A program made the position numbers and the translations under genes. Source: an uncultured Desulfobacter sp. (GTDB taxonomy: Bacteria; Desulfobacterota; Desulfobacteria; Desulfobacterales; Desulfobacteraceae). From it: DNA of 64,000 nucleotides. The stretch is taken from positions 566,501-630,500 of the forward strand of contig NZ_OY781882.1 of assembly GCF_963677125.1 (NCBI RefSeq). The letters run 5' to 3'. The notes beneath the pieces were generated by a model. That model was not told the DNA's origin. It saw nothing but the letters and a program-made list of their open reading frames with translations, and searched no databases. Below are positions 33,628-43,534 of the stretch, piece by piece. Numbering within the stretch: position 1 is the stretch's first letter; each line of letters starts with the position of its first letter.

Positions 33628-34086
33628 TTGGACCGGATTGATAGAGAAATATTAAATATCCTCCAGGAAAACGGGAAAATTACCAATGCCAAGCTGTCCC
33701 GTATGGTTGGAATTTCAGCGCCTGCTACATTAGAACGGGTGAAGCGCCTTGAAGCTGCAGGTGTGATCTCACATTTCACGGCGGTGGTGAATCCGGAAAA
33801 GGTCGGATTTCCCATCATGGTTATTGTCAATATTACATTAAGCTTGAGCAAGCTGTCTTCGGTACCTTTGATCAAGGAAAAGTTTTTGGAACTTGAGGAG
33901 GTTGTGGAATGCTACCAGATTGCCGGTGCCCATGATTTTATTCTCAAGGTCATTGCAAAGGATATCAAGGCCTACGCAGAGTTTATGAATCAAAAATTGA
34001 CCCAGATACAGGGCATCCAGAGCATTCAGTCTTCATTTGTGATTGACAGTCTTAAAGATAAAAAAATTTTTGTTTTGGATACTTAA
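33628..34086 (+). CDS. Lrp/AsnC family transcriptional regulator
   Basis: This 152-residue protein has an N-terminal winged helix (LDRIDREILNILQENGKITNAKLSRMVGISAPATLERVKRLE split over residues 1-42) and a C-terminal RAM ligand-binding domain (about 65-150) with ECYQIAGAHDFILKV. It is a feast/famine type regulator of amino acid genes. The TTG at 33628 is the best start: GGAG lies 9 bases upstream and the protein then begins as family members do. The frame reaches back to 33571, inside the hydrolase gene. Confidence 0.88.
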   Translation: MDRIDREILNILQENGKITNAKLSRMVGISAPATLERVKRLEAAGVISHFTAVVNPEKVGFPIMVIVNITLSLSKLSSVPLIKEKFLELEEVVECYQIAGAHDFILKVIAKDIKAYAEFMNQKLTQIQGIQSIQSSFVIDSLKDKKIFVLDT

Positions 34087-34127
34087 AAAGGCTAAATCCC
34101 ATCTTTGGGGTAAATATAAACAGCCGT

Positions 34128-37100
34128 TCATGTAATCTCATCCGTTGCTGGTGTGCCAAATCCACCGCCACCAGGGCTCATGATACGCAATCGCTCGCCG
34201 GGTTGAGCCAGGATTTCGTTTTTAGCGCCCATAGAGATTGAAGTGCCGTCTTTTTTAATGAAAAGGTTGGCCCCTTTCTTGCCGGACTCACCCCCTTCAA
34301 GTCCGTAGGGCGCAAATACCCGGCGTTCAGAAAGGATCGCTACATTAAGGGGTTCTAAAAATTCAACCTCCCGCACCAGGCCGTTTCCACCGTTGAACCG
34401 ACCCCGGCCGCCGGATCCCCGGCGGATGGCAAATTCTCTGAGCAGGATAGGATATCGGCGCTCCAGGATTTCAGGATCGGTAATTCGGGTGTTGGTCATA
34501 TGGGTCTGGATCCCGGTCTGGCCGTGCCAGGTCGGGCCTGCCCCGGCCCCGCCGGCGATGGTTTCGTAGTAGCCGAACCTGTCATTGCCGAAGGTAAAGT
34601 TGTTCATGCAGCCCTGGGATGCGGCGGCCACGCCGAATGCCTTGAGAACCACGTCGGTGATTCTCTGGGAGGTCAGCACGTTGCCGCCCACCACCGCCGC
34701 ATCTGCGGAAGGGTCAAGCAGAGAGCCCTTGGGAATTTTGACGGTGATGGGGATAAGGCAGCCGTGGTTTAATGGCAGGTCTTTTTCAATCAGGCACCTT
34801 AGGCAGTAAAGGATGGCTGATTTAGTGACGGCCTTGGGAGCATTGCAGTTCCCCCAGATTTGAGATCCAGTGCCTTGAAAGTTGAATACGGCGCTGCCCT
34901 CTTTTCGGTCGATAGTGAGGGCCAAGGCAATGGGGCTGCCGTCATCCATATAGTCCTTGGCTTGAATGGTGTCCCTTTCGGCCATTCCCTTTGATGTGGA
35001 AAGTGTTTTAAGGCGCTGGCGAACGGCCTTTTCAGCCGCATCCTGGACATGCTTCATATAGGCTTGAACCACATCAAGGCCGTAGTGTCCCACCATTTCC
35101 AGTACCAGCTCAATCCCTTTTTGGTTGGCCGCAACTTGGGCTTTTAAATCAGAGATATTGTCAGCTAAAAGGCGGCTCCCCGATATTTCAGGACGCCCCG
35201 GTGCCGGGGGCAGTCTGCCAGGCGCCAGCAGCAGTTTTGAAATGCCATCCTCTTGAAATATGCCGTTTTCCACAAGTTTAAAAGAGGTGATGCAGGCCCC
35301 TTCCTCCTCAAGGCTGCGGGAGTTGGGAGGCATGGATCCGGGTGAGATGCCGCCGATGTCGGCGTGATGCCCTCGCGCCGCCACCCAGAAAATCACCCGG
35401 TTATTGTTGAACACAGGGGTGATGACCGTAATGTCGGGCAGATGACTCCCCCCTGCAACCGGGTGGTTGGAGACCAGCACATCCCCGGGTATAAGATCGT
35501 TGCCCTGAATTCTGATCTGCGCCTTTACTGCGTCGCTCATACTCCCCAGATGGACCGGTAGATGGGGCGCGTTGGCCACCAGTTCTCCATTGGGCCCGAA
35601 CAGTGCGCAGGAAAAATCGAGACGCTCCTTGATATTGGTGGAGATGGCGGTCTTTTGAAGCATCCGTCCCATCTGTTCGGCAATGGACATGAAAAGATTG
35701 CTGAAAATAGAAAGTTGGACCGGGTCGAGTTTTGTGTCGATTTGATTACCTGTGCCTGCGCCCACTTTAATCTCCACATCCCCGTTCTGGGTAATGACCG
35801 CTGTGCAGTCGGGTTCGATAAGAATAGTGGATGTATCATGGATCAGAATGGCAGGGCCTGCAATGCAATGGTCGGCAGCAAGTTTTTCAAGATCATAAAT
35901 ACGAGTTTTGTAGCGTCCGTTTTCAAAGTAGCACTGGGCCGTGTCCAATACCTGGGGCGCTTCTTTTGCCTTTGGGACGTTGATTGGGCGCTGGCCCGCA
36001 GCTTTGCCCCGGGCACGTATCCGGATATCGTCTATGAGGATTTGTCTTTCCGACAGATCGAATCCGAATTCTCTGAGGTAGACGGCCTTGAAACCCGCAG
36101 CATAGTCATTGTCTTCAGGCCGGCAGATCATCATGGCCGTATCTGTTCCGTGGTACCGCAGGTTAAGAAACCGGGTGGTGTCAATGGCTTCTGCGGAGAA
36201 TCCCTGATCCATGAGTTCCCGACACGCATCTTTTTCCAGCTGTTTAAAAATTTTTTCAGCGTCTTTCAGCGCTTGAAGGCCCAAGACGGCTGCAGAGGGC
36301 TGTTGCCGTTCCGTAACAACATCAGCCATGCCCATGCCGTAGGCAGAGAGAATTCCGGAAAACCGGTGGATAAAAATTTTGGATATCCCCAGGGCCCTGG
36401 CAACAGCACAGGCGTGCTGGGGACCAGCTCCCCCGAATGTGGCCAACACATGATCTTTGATGTCGAATCCTCGCATCACCGAAATTTCACGAATGGGTCT
36501 GACCATTACCTCGTTGGCCACACGGATAAAGCCTAGAGCAACCTCTTCCATGGTCATGGACGGCACCCCGGCAGCGACGCAATACGCATTGATATCTTCA
36601 GTCAGACCGGACATGGCTTTACGGGCCGCTTCCAGGTCCAGGGGTTGATCTTCACTGGGGCCGAATATGTGCGGAAAGTGTTTGGGTTGAATGCGGCCGA
36701 GTACGAGGTTTGCATCCGTAACTGTCAAGTGCCCGTTTTTTCTGTAGCAAACCGGTCCCGGATGGGCCCCGGCCGATTCGGGCCCCACGAGAAACATGCC
36801 GTTGTCAAAGAAAAGGCGGCTGCCTCCACCGGCAGCCACGGTCTTGATGTGAAGCTGGGGGGCCTGGATGCGCACGCCGGCGGTCTGCGTTTCAAAGACC
36901 AGTTCGTATTCGCCCCCGAACCGGGAGACATCCGTGGATGTCCCGCCCATGTCGAATCCAATGACCGGCTCTTTTTTTTTAGCATCAAAGGTGGTCATGG
37001 CATAACCGACAACTCCGCCGGCAGGTCCGGACAGGATGGCGCGGCTGCCGGTAAATCCGTCGGTTCCGGCCAGGCCGCCGTCGGACTGCATGAAAAGAAG

Positions 37101-37901
37101 GCCGGTATGGGCAAGGTTGTCCTTGAACCCGTGTTTAAAACTGTCAAGGTAGGTGCGAATATGCGGGTTGAGATAGGCGTCCACCATGGTGGTATCGCCC
37201 CTGGCAACCAGCTTTACCTTGGGCATGACTTGGGAAGAAAGAGAGATTTGGGTGAAGCCGATCTCCCGGGCCACCCGGCCGATGATTTGTTCATGATCCG
37301 GCCAGGCATAGGCGTGCATGAGCACCACGGCAAGGCTGCGGATGCCCCGGTCAAAAACGGCCTGAAGATCTGATTTTACGGTCGATATATCGAGGGGACA
37401 GAGCACTGCCAGACGGTCACCTGTAATTCCTTTGACTATTTTTTCTTCCACTGTCGAGGCGTCTTCATCTTCCCGCAGGATTCTCAGGCGTTCGTTTGCT
37501 TCAATAACCTCCTGGTATAAGAGCTCCGGTTTTTTGATCTCCAGGTCAAAAATTTGGGGACGGTCCTGGTTCCCGATTTGAAGAATATCACCGAACCCCC
37601 GGGTTACCACCAGAGCGCTGGGCGCACCTTTTCGTTCCAGCAGGGCGTTGGTGGCTACGGTGGTCCCCATGCGTATCCACTCAATTTGATCGGCGTCGAA
37701 TTGCGCTTTGGGTACAGATTTTCCCGTCACCTCTTCAAGGATTCGTCGGATTCCCTCACGGGGTGCGTCAGGGTAGTTCTGGGGATCTTCGGACAACAGT
37801 TTGATAACCCGGAATCCCGGTTCTCCCGGCACCTCGGCATAGACATCTGTGAAGGTTCCCCCGCGGTCGACGGAAAAACGGAATTTTGCGGGGAGTGACA
37901 T
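34128..37901 (-). CDS. 5-oxoprolinase / hydantoinase A-B fusion
   Basis: This 1257-residue protein fuses HyuA-like (residues 1-710) and HyuB-like (about 730-1250) parts. The N-terminus FSVDRGGTFTDVYAEVPG and LLSEDPQNYPDAPREGIRRIL are typical of ATP-dependent 5-oxoprolinases. An ATPase-like FDMGGTSTDVSRFGG follows, then in the B part LDFSCALFGPNGELVANAPHLPVHLGSM, HPVAGGSHLPDIT and the C-terminal RRGSGGRGRFNGGNG. It would hydrolyse 5-oxoproline, or a related cyclic amide, with ATP. It is convergent with the Lrp-type gene and appears monocistronic, with a hairpin repeat in its promoter region. Confidence 0.9.
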   Translation of the reverse strand: MSLPAKFRFSVDRGGTFTDVYAEVPGEPGFRVIKLLSEDPQNYPDAPREGIRRILEEVTGKSVPKAQFDADQIEWIRMGTTVATNALLERKGAPSALVVTRGFGDILQIGNQDRPQIFDLEIKKPELLYQEVIEANERLRILREDEDASTVEEKIVKGITGDRLAVLCPLDISTVKSDLQAVFDRGIRSLAVVLMHAYAWPDHEQIIGRVAREIGFTQISLSSQVMPKVKLVARGDTTMVDAYLNPHIRTYLDSFKHGFKDNLAHTGLLFMQSDGGLAGTDGFTGSRAILSGPAGGVVGYAMTTFDAKKKEPVIGFDMGGTSTDVSRFGGEYELVFETQTAGVRIQAPQLHIKTVAAGGGSRLFFDNGMFLVGPESAGAHPGPVCYRKNGHLTVTDANLVLGRIQPKHFPHIFGPSEDQPLDLEAARKAMSGLTEDINAYCVAAGVPSMTMEEVALGFIRVANEVMVRPIREISVMRGFDIKDHVLATFGGAGPQHACAVARALGISKIFIHRFSGILSAYGMGMADVVTERQQPSAAVLGLQALKDAEKIFKQLEKDACRELMDQGFSAEAIDTTRFLNLRYHGTDTAMMICRPEDNDYAAGFKAVYLREFGFDLSERQILIDDIRIRARGKAAGQRPINVPKAKEAPQVLDTAQCYFENGRYKTRIYDLEKLAADHCIAGPAILIHDTSTILIEPDCTAVITQNGDVEIKVGAGTGNQIDTKLDPVQLSIFSNLFMSIAEQMGRMLQKTAISTNIKERLDFSCALFGPNGELVANAPHLPVHLGSMSDAVKAQIRIQGNDLIPGDVLVSNHPVAGGSHLPDITVITPVFNNNRVIFWVAARGHHADIGGISPGSMPPNSRSLEEEGACITSFKLVENGIFQEDGISKLLLAPGRLPPAPGRPEISGSRLLADNISDLKAQVAANQKGIELVLEMVGHYGLDVVQAYMKHVQDAAEKAVRQRLKTLSTSKGMAERDTIQAKDYMDDGSPIALALTIDRKEGSAVFNFQGTGSQIWGNCNAPKAVTKSAILYCLRCLIEKDLPLNHGCLIPITVKIPKGSLLDPSADAAVVGGNVLTSQRITDVVLKAFGVAAASQGCMNNFTFGNDRFGYYETIAGGAGAGPTWHGQTGIQTHMTNTRITDPEILERRYPILLREFAIRRGSGGRGRFNGGNGLVREVEFLEPLNVAILSERRVFAPYGLEGGESGKKGANLFIKKDGTSISMGAKNEILAQPGERLRIMSPGGGGFGTPATDEIT

Positions 37902-37911
37902 GGGATACTCC

Positions 37912-38014
37912 TTATTTTTTTATATGAAAGGCTGGGTAAGCTACTCAGATCTTTCAACTTTCGTTGTGGGCTGAATCTGGCAGATGATATGTCAGGTCGG
38001 CCCACGGCCGTTAT
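37912..38014 (+). repeat. Dispersed hairpin repeat, copy 3
   Basis: Blocks in order: TTATTTTTTTATATGAAAGG, CTCAGATCTTTCAAC, TTGTGGGCTGA, a stem with CTGG/CAGG-type pairing, and GGTCGGCCCACGGCCGTTAT. It is the same family as copies 1, 2, 4 and 5. It spans the gap between trmO and the 5-oxoprolinase gene and touches the trmO stop codon. Confidence 0.7.
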
Positions 38015-38436
38015 TCAGAACTTGGGCAATCTTGCTGCCCCGTGACCAGGGGCTTGATATCCAAAATCGGTGTACCGTCAATCATGTCGATGTGTTTGAC
38101 CCCGATATGTCCTTGGTCTTTCCTTGTCACCTCAACGACACTCATGCCGATGGCATTGGGCCGGACCGGCGAGCAAATACTGAACACGCCTCTGGAAGAC
38201 GATCGGTGGGGCGGGGTCTGGAACAGGTAGCCTGAATTAAACGCCGGGCTTTTATGAAAATGGAAAAGCACCACGATTTTTTGTCCGATTTCAATATCAC
38301 GCAGGGCAGAGACAAATTCTGGATGGATTTCCAAAATGCCTTTTTCCTGTGATACAGACCAGTGCCGGGGCAATTTTGTTGCATCGGTTTTTACAAACCC
38401 AATGGGCATGAAGGAAATGGATGTATCGTCTGTCAT
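38011..38436 (-). CDS. trmO: TrmO/TsaA-like tRNA t6A37 methyltransferase
   Basis: This 141-residue protein of the TsaA/TrmO beta-barrel family methylates N6-threonylcarbamoyladenosine at position 37 of certain tRNAs using S-adenosylmethionine. Visible features: ISFMPIGFVKTD at the N-terminus, RGVFSICSPVRPNAIGMSVVEV (the SPxRPNxIG signature) and IDGTPILDIKPLV. The start at 38436 gives the usual length; an upstream ATG at 38448 is possible. A hairpin repeat borders its 3' end. Confidence 0.85.
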   Translation of the reverse strand: MTDDTSISFMPIGFVKTDATKLPRHWSVSQEKGILEIHPEFVSALRDIEIGQKIVVLFHFHKSPAFNSGYLFQTPPHRSSSRGVFSICSPVRPNAIGMSVVEVTRKDQGHIGVKHIDMIDGTPILDIKPLVTGQQDCPSSE

Positions 38437-38709
38437 TATAATCACCAATTTTTGTTAAAGCTTGTTGGTTTCATTTTGGGGTTAACAAGGTGTCAACTTA
38501 ACACAGATACCGGGTCTCGTACACGTCCAACTGCATTTTGAAAAGAGCCGATTTAACATAGGAAAAGTGCAAACTTACAATAACAATCAATCCCAGTGGC
38601 GGTTTGAATTTACAGATAGTTTTCATTCTTTGCTTGTCAAAGGACGACTTATTCGATAGTTGTAAACAACAAGTCATTCGTTTAAATCGTTCAAGATAAG
38701 GGATCCATA

Positions 38710-41700
38710 GTGCCGGTGTCAAGCTATAAGCGGAGGATACGACTGGGGATACTGCCTAAAGTTGTCATCTTTGTCAGCACATTGATAATTCTGCATTTTT
38801 TGCTTTTATATCAGTCAGTCAGCAAAAAGTTGGAAGACACAAACGCCCAGATTATTCAACGAACTGAAAACATGGGGGAAAGTTATCTGTTTTCAGAAAA
38901 ATTGATCAGCAAAGTTGCCATTAACGACAGCATCAAAGGGCTGGACAAAAAATCAACCGAAGCCATTGAGCTTAGAACCCAGGAACTGGCATTTCGCCTG
39001 GCAGATTTTCTCTATGAAAGAGATCAGGATATTCTCCAGCTATCGTATATAAGGCCTGACCCCAAAATTTTTTTTGCCTTATACGGAGCCCAAAAACGCA
39101 AAGTTATTGTCCCAGGTCCATGGCCCCGGGAAATCAAAGAACCTGCCGCTTCCCCAATTGGCTGGAAAAATGATAACAACCGGACCCACTGGCGAAATCG
39201 ACCTGCCTTTGCGTTTAATACTGTCCAAAAACCCTTATATAAGGAACTTACCTTTGTTGACCTTAAGGGTCATGAACAAATAAAAATTGCTGACGGCGCC
39301 ATCTCTTCCGACCTGAAAGATGTCAGCAAAAAAGAGAATACATATTGCCGGGCTGAAGATTATTTTGGGCACTTGGACCGGTTAATGCCGGGTGAAATTT
39401 ATGTTTCCAGGGTGATTGGTGCATACGTCCCCGGCTTTCTTGAGCATACCGATGACGGTGGCGTGAGCGTCAATCCGAAAAGTGCTTATGCCGGAAAAGA
39501 GAACCCCAATGGTAAAAAGTTTGAAGGCATTATCCGCTGGGCAACGCCGGTATATGACGTAAAAGGTCAAAAAACCGGGTATGTCACCATGGCGTTGGAC
39601 CATGTCCATATCATGGAGTTCACCGATCATGTGGTGACGACAGAAGAGTGGTTTTCAGATATATCCGATGCCGGTTCCGGTAATTACGCCTGGCTGTGGG
39701 ACGACGAGGGGCAATGTATTTCTCACCCACGGGATTTTTTTATCTGCGGCTATGATCCTCAAACCGGGCAGGAGGTTCCGGGCTGGCTGAGTCAAGCCAC
39801 ATATGATGAATACAAAAAGAGCGGAAAATCCCTTAACGATTTTATAGAAAATTTGCCGCCGTTCCGGAAGTTTAGTTTCAGCAAAGAACCCGCATCAGAG
39901 CAGGTGAAATCGGGTAACATACCCCTGGACTGCAAGGTCCTTGACATGGCACCTCAATGCGAGGGGTGGAACCGGGGAACAGAAAAGGGCGGGTCCGGCT
40001 CTTTTTTGATTTTTTGGAGCAAACTTTGGAAACTGACCACCTACGCGGCCATTCCTTATTATACCGGCCAATATGGAAACTCCAGGCGGGGATTCGGCTA
40101 TGTGACCCTGGGTGCCCATGTGGCGGATTTCCATAAGGATGCCATGGTGTCCAAAGCCAATCTTGAAGAAAATATTGCCCAAGAGATGGCAACCGTCCAA
40201 GAATATAATAAAGAGACATGGGACATGATCCAGGGGTTTGCCAAGGAAAATAAACAAATATTGTTTTTATCCACTGCAGTACTTGATCTCATGACGCTGC
40301 TGGTGCTCAGTTTTTATATCTTCAGGATGCTTAAACCGTTAAAGCAGGTGACCAACGGCGCCGAAGCTATCCAAAAAGGAGATCTGGACCAGAATATTGA
40401 GGTCAACTCTTCGGATGAAATCGGTCGTCTGGCATACTCTTTTAACAAAATGGCCGAATTCTTGGCAAAAGCGGATAAAGTAAAATCCAGCCTCATGGCA
40501 GATCAGGTTGACACTAATCAAAAATTGACCCGGGAAATTGAAGTCCGAAGAAAAGCCGAAGATGCCCTCCATAAAGCTCACCTTGAACTTGAACAGCGTG
40601 TGGAGGAACGAACCGCTGAACTCAAGCAGTCCAATGAAGCGCTTAAAAAAGCCAAGGTTCTGGCAGAAGCTGCCAGTAAAGCCAAAGGCGATTTTTTAGC
40701 CAATATGAGTCACGAAATCCGGACGCCTTTGAACGGCATTATCGGCATGGCTGAGCTGGCATTGGACGGCGACCTGACCCCCCGGGACCGGAACACCATC
40801 CAGGTCGTCAGTGCAGAAGCAGATTCCCTGCTTAGAATTGTAAACGATATCCTGGACTTTTCTAAAATAGAAGCCGGGATGCTTGAACTTGAAAGTGTTC
40901 CTTTTAATATCCGGGTTCTGGTTGAAGACCTGGCGACCAACCTTGCCTGGCAGGCAGAACAAAAATCATTGGAGATCATCAGCTTTATCTCCAATGAGGT
41001 GCCTAACCGGGTAGTGGGGGACCCTGGAAGACTGCGCCAGATTTTGTTAAATTTATCCGGGAATGCCTTAAAGTTTACCCATGAAGGAGAAATTTTCATC
41101 CAGGTCGAGCTGGCTTCCATCAAAGAAGATCAGGTTGAACTTTGTTTTGCTGTAACCGATACCGGGATTGGTATCGCCCCGGACAAGCAATATGCAATTT
41201 TTGAAAGTTTTACCCAGGCAGATGGGTCTACAACGAGGAAATACGGTGGGACCGGCCTTGGCATCAGTATTTGCAAGCAACTGGTTGAACTCATGGGTGG
41301 CAAGCTCATGGTTACCAGTATCGAGGATGAGGGCAGCACCTTCAGTTTCAACATATTTTGTGAAAAGGCACCGGATAAAGAAGATCACTACGGCTTCAAA
41401 GAAATGGTCAATCTTGCCGGGTTGAAGGTTCTGGTTGTAGATGATATGCCCAATAACCGGCTTATTCTAACTGAATACCTTGAACACTGGGGCTGTGTTC
41501 CGGTTGAGGCCAACAATGTTCAAACGGCACTTTCTCACCTGAAAAGCGCCTGTGAGCAAAACGCCCCCTTTGACTTGGTCCTGACAGATCATCAAATGCC
41601 GGAACAAAACGGTCTGGACCTTTCCCGTCAAATCAGATCAATTCATGAACTCAAATTAATTCCGATTTTAATTTTGACTTCCATGGGCCAGAAGGGAGAC

Positions 41701-42666
41701 GCAAAAGCGTGCAGGGAGATCGGGATTCAAGGATACTTGAGTAAACCCATCCGCCGAAATGAGTTGTATAAAGCCGTTCAAACCATATTGGGATCATCTG
41801 CAGACGACAATTGTAAGGAGGCCCGGTTGGTTACCCGGCATACCCTGGTGGAAGATCTGCGAAAGAACGCACGGATACTTCTTGTGGAGGATTATCCAAC
41901 CAATCAGCAAATTGCCATGCGCCATCTGGAAGGCGCCGGTTACAGTGTGGACCTGGCTGAAAACGGCAGGCAGGCTTTTTCGCAGTTCAAACGCCACAGC
42001 TATGATTTGATTTTGATGGATATTCAGATGCCTGAGATGGATGGATATCAGGCCACGGATGCCATCCGGAATTATGAAGCGGAAACAAAGATTGAAACCC
42101 CGATTCCCATTATCGCCATGACGGCACATGCCTTGCAGGGATACAAAGAAAAATGTTTGGCCGCCGGTATGGATGACTTTATCACCAAACCGTTAAAGCA
42201 AAAGGATCTTTTGGCCATGGCCCGGCGCTGGATTCCGCCGGATGTCAATCAGCAGATCCTTTTGCCCTATTTGGTATTTAAAGCCAAGATGGATGCCGTA
42301 AAAAAAGAACAAGCGCCAGAGAATGATACACCTCCTCTGGACTATGATACGGCTATTGAAGAATTTGGTGGAGACGAGGAATTTCTGCTTCAGGTAATTG
42401 GCGAATTTTTAACAAAAGTTCTGGAGCAGATAAAGATAATCCGAAAGGCATTGAAGGACAATGATACTGAAGCCATTATGAGAGAGGCCCACGCCATCAA
42501 GGGCGCCGCAGGCAATCTTCTTGCTGAAGATTTATTGTCTGTTGCCTCTCAACTGGAACAAGCGGCCATTGCCGGCACTTTACAAACAGGACCCGTGATG
42601 CTTGAAAGGCTGGAAACCGAAATTGCCCGTATTTCAGACTTTGTGGAATCTATCCCTTCGGCGTAA
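38710..42666 (+). CDS. Hybrid sensor histidine kinase with two receivers and HPt
   Basis: 1318 residues starting with GTG (AAGGGAT upstream). Domains in order: membrane helix (about 14-36), large periplasmic Cache-like sensor (about 40-510), second membrane helix (about 517-541), HAMP, coiled coil (about 605-650), HisKA with phospho-His H668 in NMSHEIRTPLNG, ATPase domain (DTGIGIAPDK and GTGLGISICKQL), receiver 1 with D960, receiver 2 with D1104 in LMDIQMPEMDG, and an HPt domain with H1261 in HAIKGAAGN. It is a complete phosphorelay in one chain. The separate receiver at 42799 is the likely output partner. The ligand is unknown. Confidence 0.93.
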   Translation: MPVSSYKRRIRLGILPKVVIFVSTLIILHFLLLYQSVSKKLEDTNAQIIQRTENMGESYLFSEKLISKVAINDSIKGLDKKSTEAIELRTQELAFRLADFLYERDQDILQLSYIRPDPKIFFALYGAQKRKVIVPGPWPREIKEPAASPIGWKNDNNRTHWRNRPAFAFNTVQKPLYKELTFVDLKGHEQIKIADGAISSDLKDVSKKENTYCRAEDYFGHLDRLMPGEIYVSRVIGAYVPGFLEHTDDGGVSVNPKSAYAGKENPNGKKFEGIIRWATPVYDVKGQKTGYVTMALDHVHIMEFTDHVVTTEEWFSDISDAGSGNYAWLWDDEGQCISHPRDFFICGYDPQTGQEVPGWLSQATYDEYKKSGKSLNDFIENLPPFRKFSFSKEPASEQVKSGNIPLDCKVLDMAPQCEGWNRGTEKGGSGSFLIFWSKLWKLTTYAAIPYYTGQYGNSRRGFGYVTLGAHVADFHKDAMVSKANLEENIAQEMATVQEYNKETWDMIQGFAKENKQILFLSTAVLDLMTLLVLSFYIFRMLKPLKQVTNGAEAIQKGDLDQNIEVNSSDEIGRLAYSFNKMAEFLAKADKVKSSLMADQVDTNQKLTREIEVRRKAEDALHKAHLELEQRVEERTAELKQSNEALKKAKVLAEAASKAKGDFLANMSHEIRTPLNGIIGMAELALDGDLTPRDRNTIQVVSAEADSLLRIVNDILDFSKIEAGMLELESVPFNIRVLVEDLATNLAWQAEQKSLEIISFISNEVPNRVVGDPGRLRQILLNLSGNALKFTHEGEIFIQVELASIKEDQVELCFAVTDTGIGIAPDKQYAIFESFTQADGSTTRKYGGTGLGISICKQLVELMGGKLMVTSIEDEGSTFSFNIFCEKAPDKEDHYGFKEMVNLAGLKVLVVDDMPNNRLILTEYLEHWGCVPVEANNVQTALSHLKSACEQNAPFDLVLTDHQMPEQNGLDLSRQIRSIHELKLIPILILTSMGQKGDAKACREIGIQGYLSKPIRRNELYKAVQTILGSSADDNCKEARLVTRHTLVEDLRKNARILLVEDYPTNQQIAMRHLEGAGYSVDLAENGRQAFSQFKRHSYDLILMDIQMPEMDGYQATDAIRNYEAETKIETPIPIIAMTAHALQGYKEKCLAAGMDDFITKPLKQKDLLAMARRWIPPDVNQQILLPYLVFKAKMDAVKKEQAPENDTPPLDYDTAIEEFGGDEEFLLQVIGEFLTKVLEQIKIIRKALKDNDTEAIMREAHAIKGAAGNLLAEDLLSVASQLEQAAIAGTLQTGPVMLERLETEIARISDFVESIPSA

Positions 42667-42798
42667 AAGAAAAAGGCGCATTTTGACCCTTTGATTATGG
42701 TAACGCTTTGGGGTTGCGAACAGGATTATTTAAAAATTTGTTTGGAATTTACGGTATGAATATCTCTATATGGGGTCTATAGAAGCGAGGTTGCAATC

Positions 42799-43215
42799 AT
42801 GAGAATTTTGATAGCCGACGACGAGGTGGTCAGCAGGTCTAAACTGCAAAAGATCATGTCGACCTTTGGGGATTGTGTGGCAGTAGAATCAGGACATGAC
42901 GCGGTTGATGCCTTTAAGCAAGCCTGGGCGGAATGGGTTCCTTTTGACCTAGTTGCTCTAGACGTATTAATGCCGGGAATGGATGGCATGGATGCCCTAT
43001 TGGAGATCAGACGGTTGGAGGACACAAAAGGTGTGGTCGCTAAGCATCGTTCAAAAATATTGATGGTCACCAGCCAAGCCCAAAGGGATGTGGTTGTCAC
43101 CTGCCTTCAGGCCGGGTGTGATGAATATATTATCAAACCTTTTAACCTTGAACTCGTTAACCAGAAAATATCGGAATTGATGTTAGGAAAATGCGTTTGG
43201 CCTAGAAAGAGATAA
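42799..43215 (+). CDS. Stand-alone CheY-like response regulator
   Basis: This 138-residue protein consists of one receiver domain: acidic pair in LIADDEV, phospho-acceptor D55 in VALDVLMPGMDG, the Ser/Thr switch in MVTSQA and the Lys in IIKPF. There is no output domain, so it must act by protein contact or pass phosphate on. It lies 132 bases downstream of the hybrid kinase in the same direction and is its probable partner. Confidence 0.88.
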   Translation: MRILIADDEVVSRSKLQKIMSTFGDCVAVESGHDAVDAFKQAWAEWVPFDLVALDVLMPGMDGMDALLEIRRLEDTKGVVAKHRSKILMVTSQAQRDVVVTCLQAGCDEYIIKPFNLELVNQKISELMLGKCVWPRKR

Positions 43216-43356
43216 CTCGCCTGCCTTTTTGTCCAATAAGTCAGCAGTCGAAATGTTTTCTATAGTCTTGATTTGAAATGAAAAGAATATTATTTCTATG
43301 TGTTGAAAAATATATTTCTTTCGGATAATTTTTATTCGAAAGTATTTGTAGATTAA

Positions 43357-43427
43357 AAAGATCTTTCAACATTATTATGGGCTGAGTCTGGTGGTCGATG
43401 GACCAGATCAGCCCATGGCTGTTTATA
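43357..43427 (+). repeat. Dispersed hairpin repeat, copy 5
   Basis: It contains AGATCTTTCAAC, TATGGGCTGA and ends GATCAGCCCATGGCTGTTTAT. Its stem (about 43378-43415) is the most complete of the family, TGGGCTGA and TCTGGT pairing with ACCAGA and TCAGCCCA. Confidence 0.65.
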
Positions 43428-43435
43428 AGAAAGTA

Positions 43436-43518
43436 TAGGTACGTCACTCAGATCTTTCAACCTTTGTTGTGGGCTGAGCCTGGCAGATGATATGTCAGGT
43501 CGGCCCATGGCCGTTATA
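43436..43518 (+). repeat. Dispersed hairpin repeat, copy 4
   Basis: It is almost identical to copy 3: CACTCAGATCTTTCAAC, TTGTGGGCTGA, TGGCAGATGATATGTCAGG and TCGGCCCATGGCCGTTAT. It lies 9 bases after copy 5 and just upstream of the CAP-domain gene. Confidence 0.7.
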
Positions 43519-43534
43519 GAGAATCGGAGGAATC

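Larger units (their letters stand above)
43216..43534. other. Spacer with two tandem hairpin repeats
   Basis: The left part (43216-43355) is AT-rich with no recognisable signal. The right part consists of hairpin repeat copies 5 and 4 in the same orientation, ending 17 bases before the CAP-domain gene. Any promoter for that gene must lie in or before the repeats. Confidence 0.5.

Noticed and set aside
35562..36536. Plus-strand open frame of 324 codons
   Set aside because: Antisense of the 5-oxoprolinase gene, whose protein motifs are unambiguous.
43357..43518. Tandem hairpin repeats as tRNA genes or a CRISPR-like array
   Set aside because: No T-arm GGTTC motif or anticodon arm, and no constant-repeat/unique-spacer structure; copies are dispersed elsewhere in the window.
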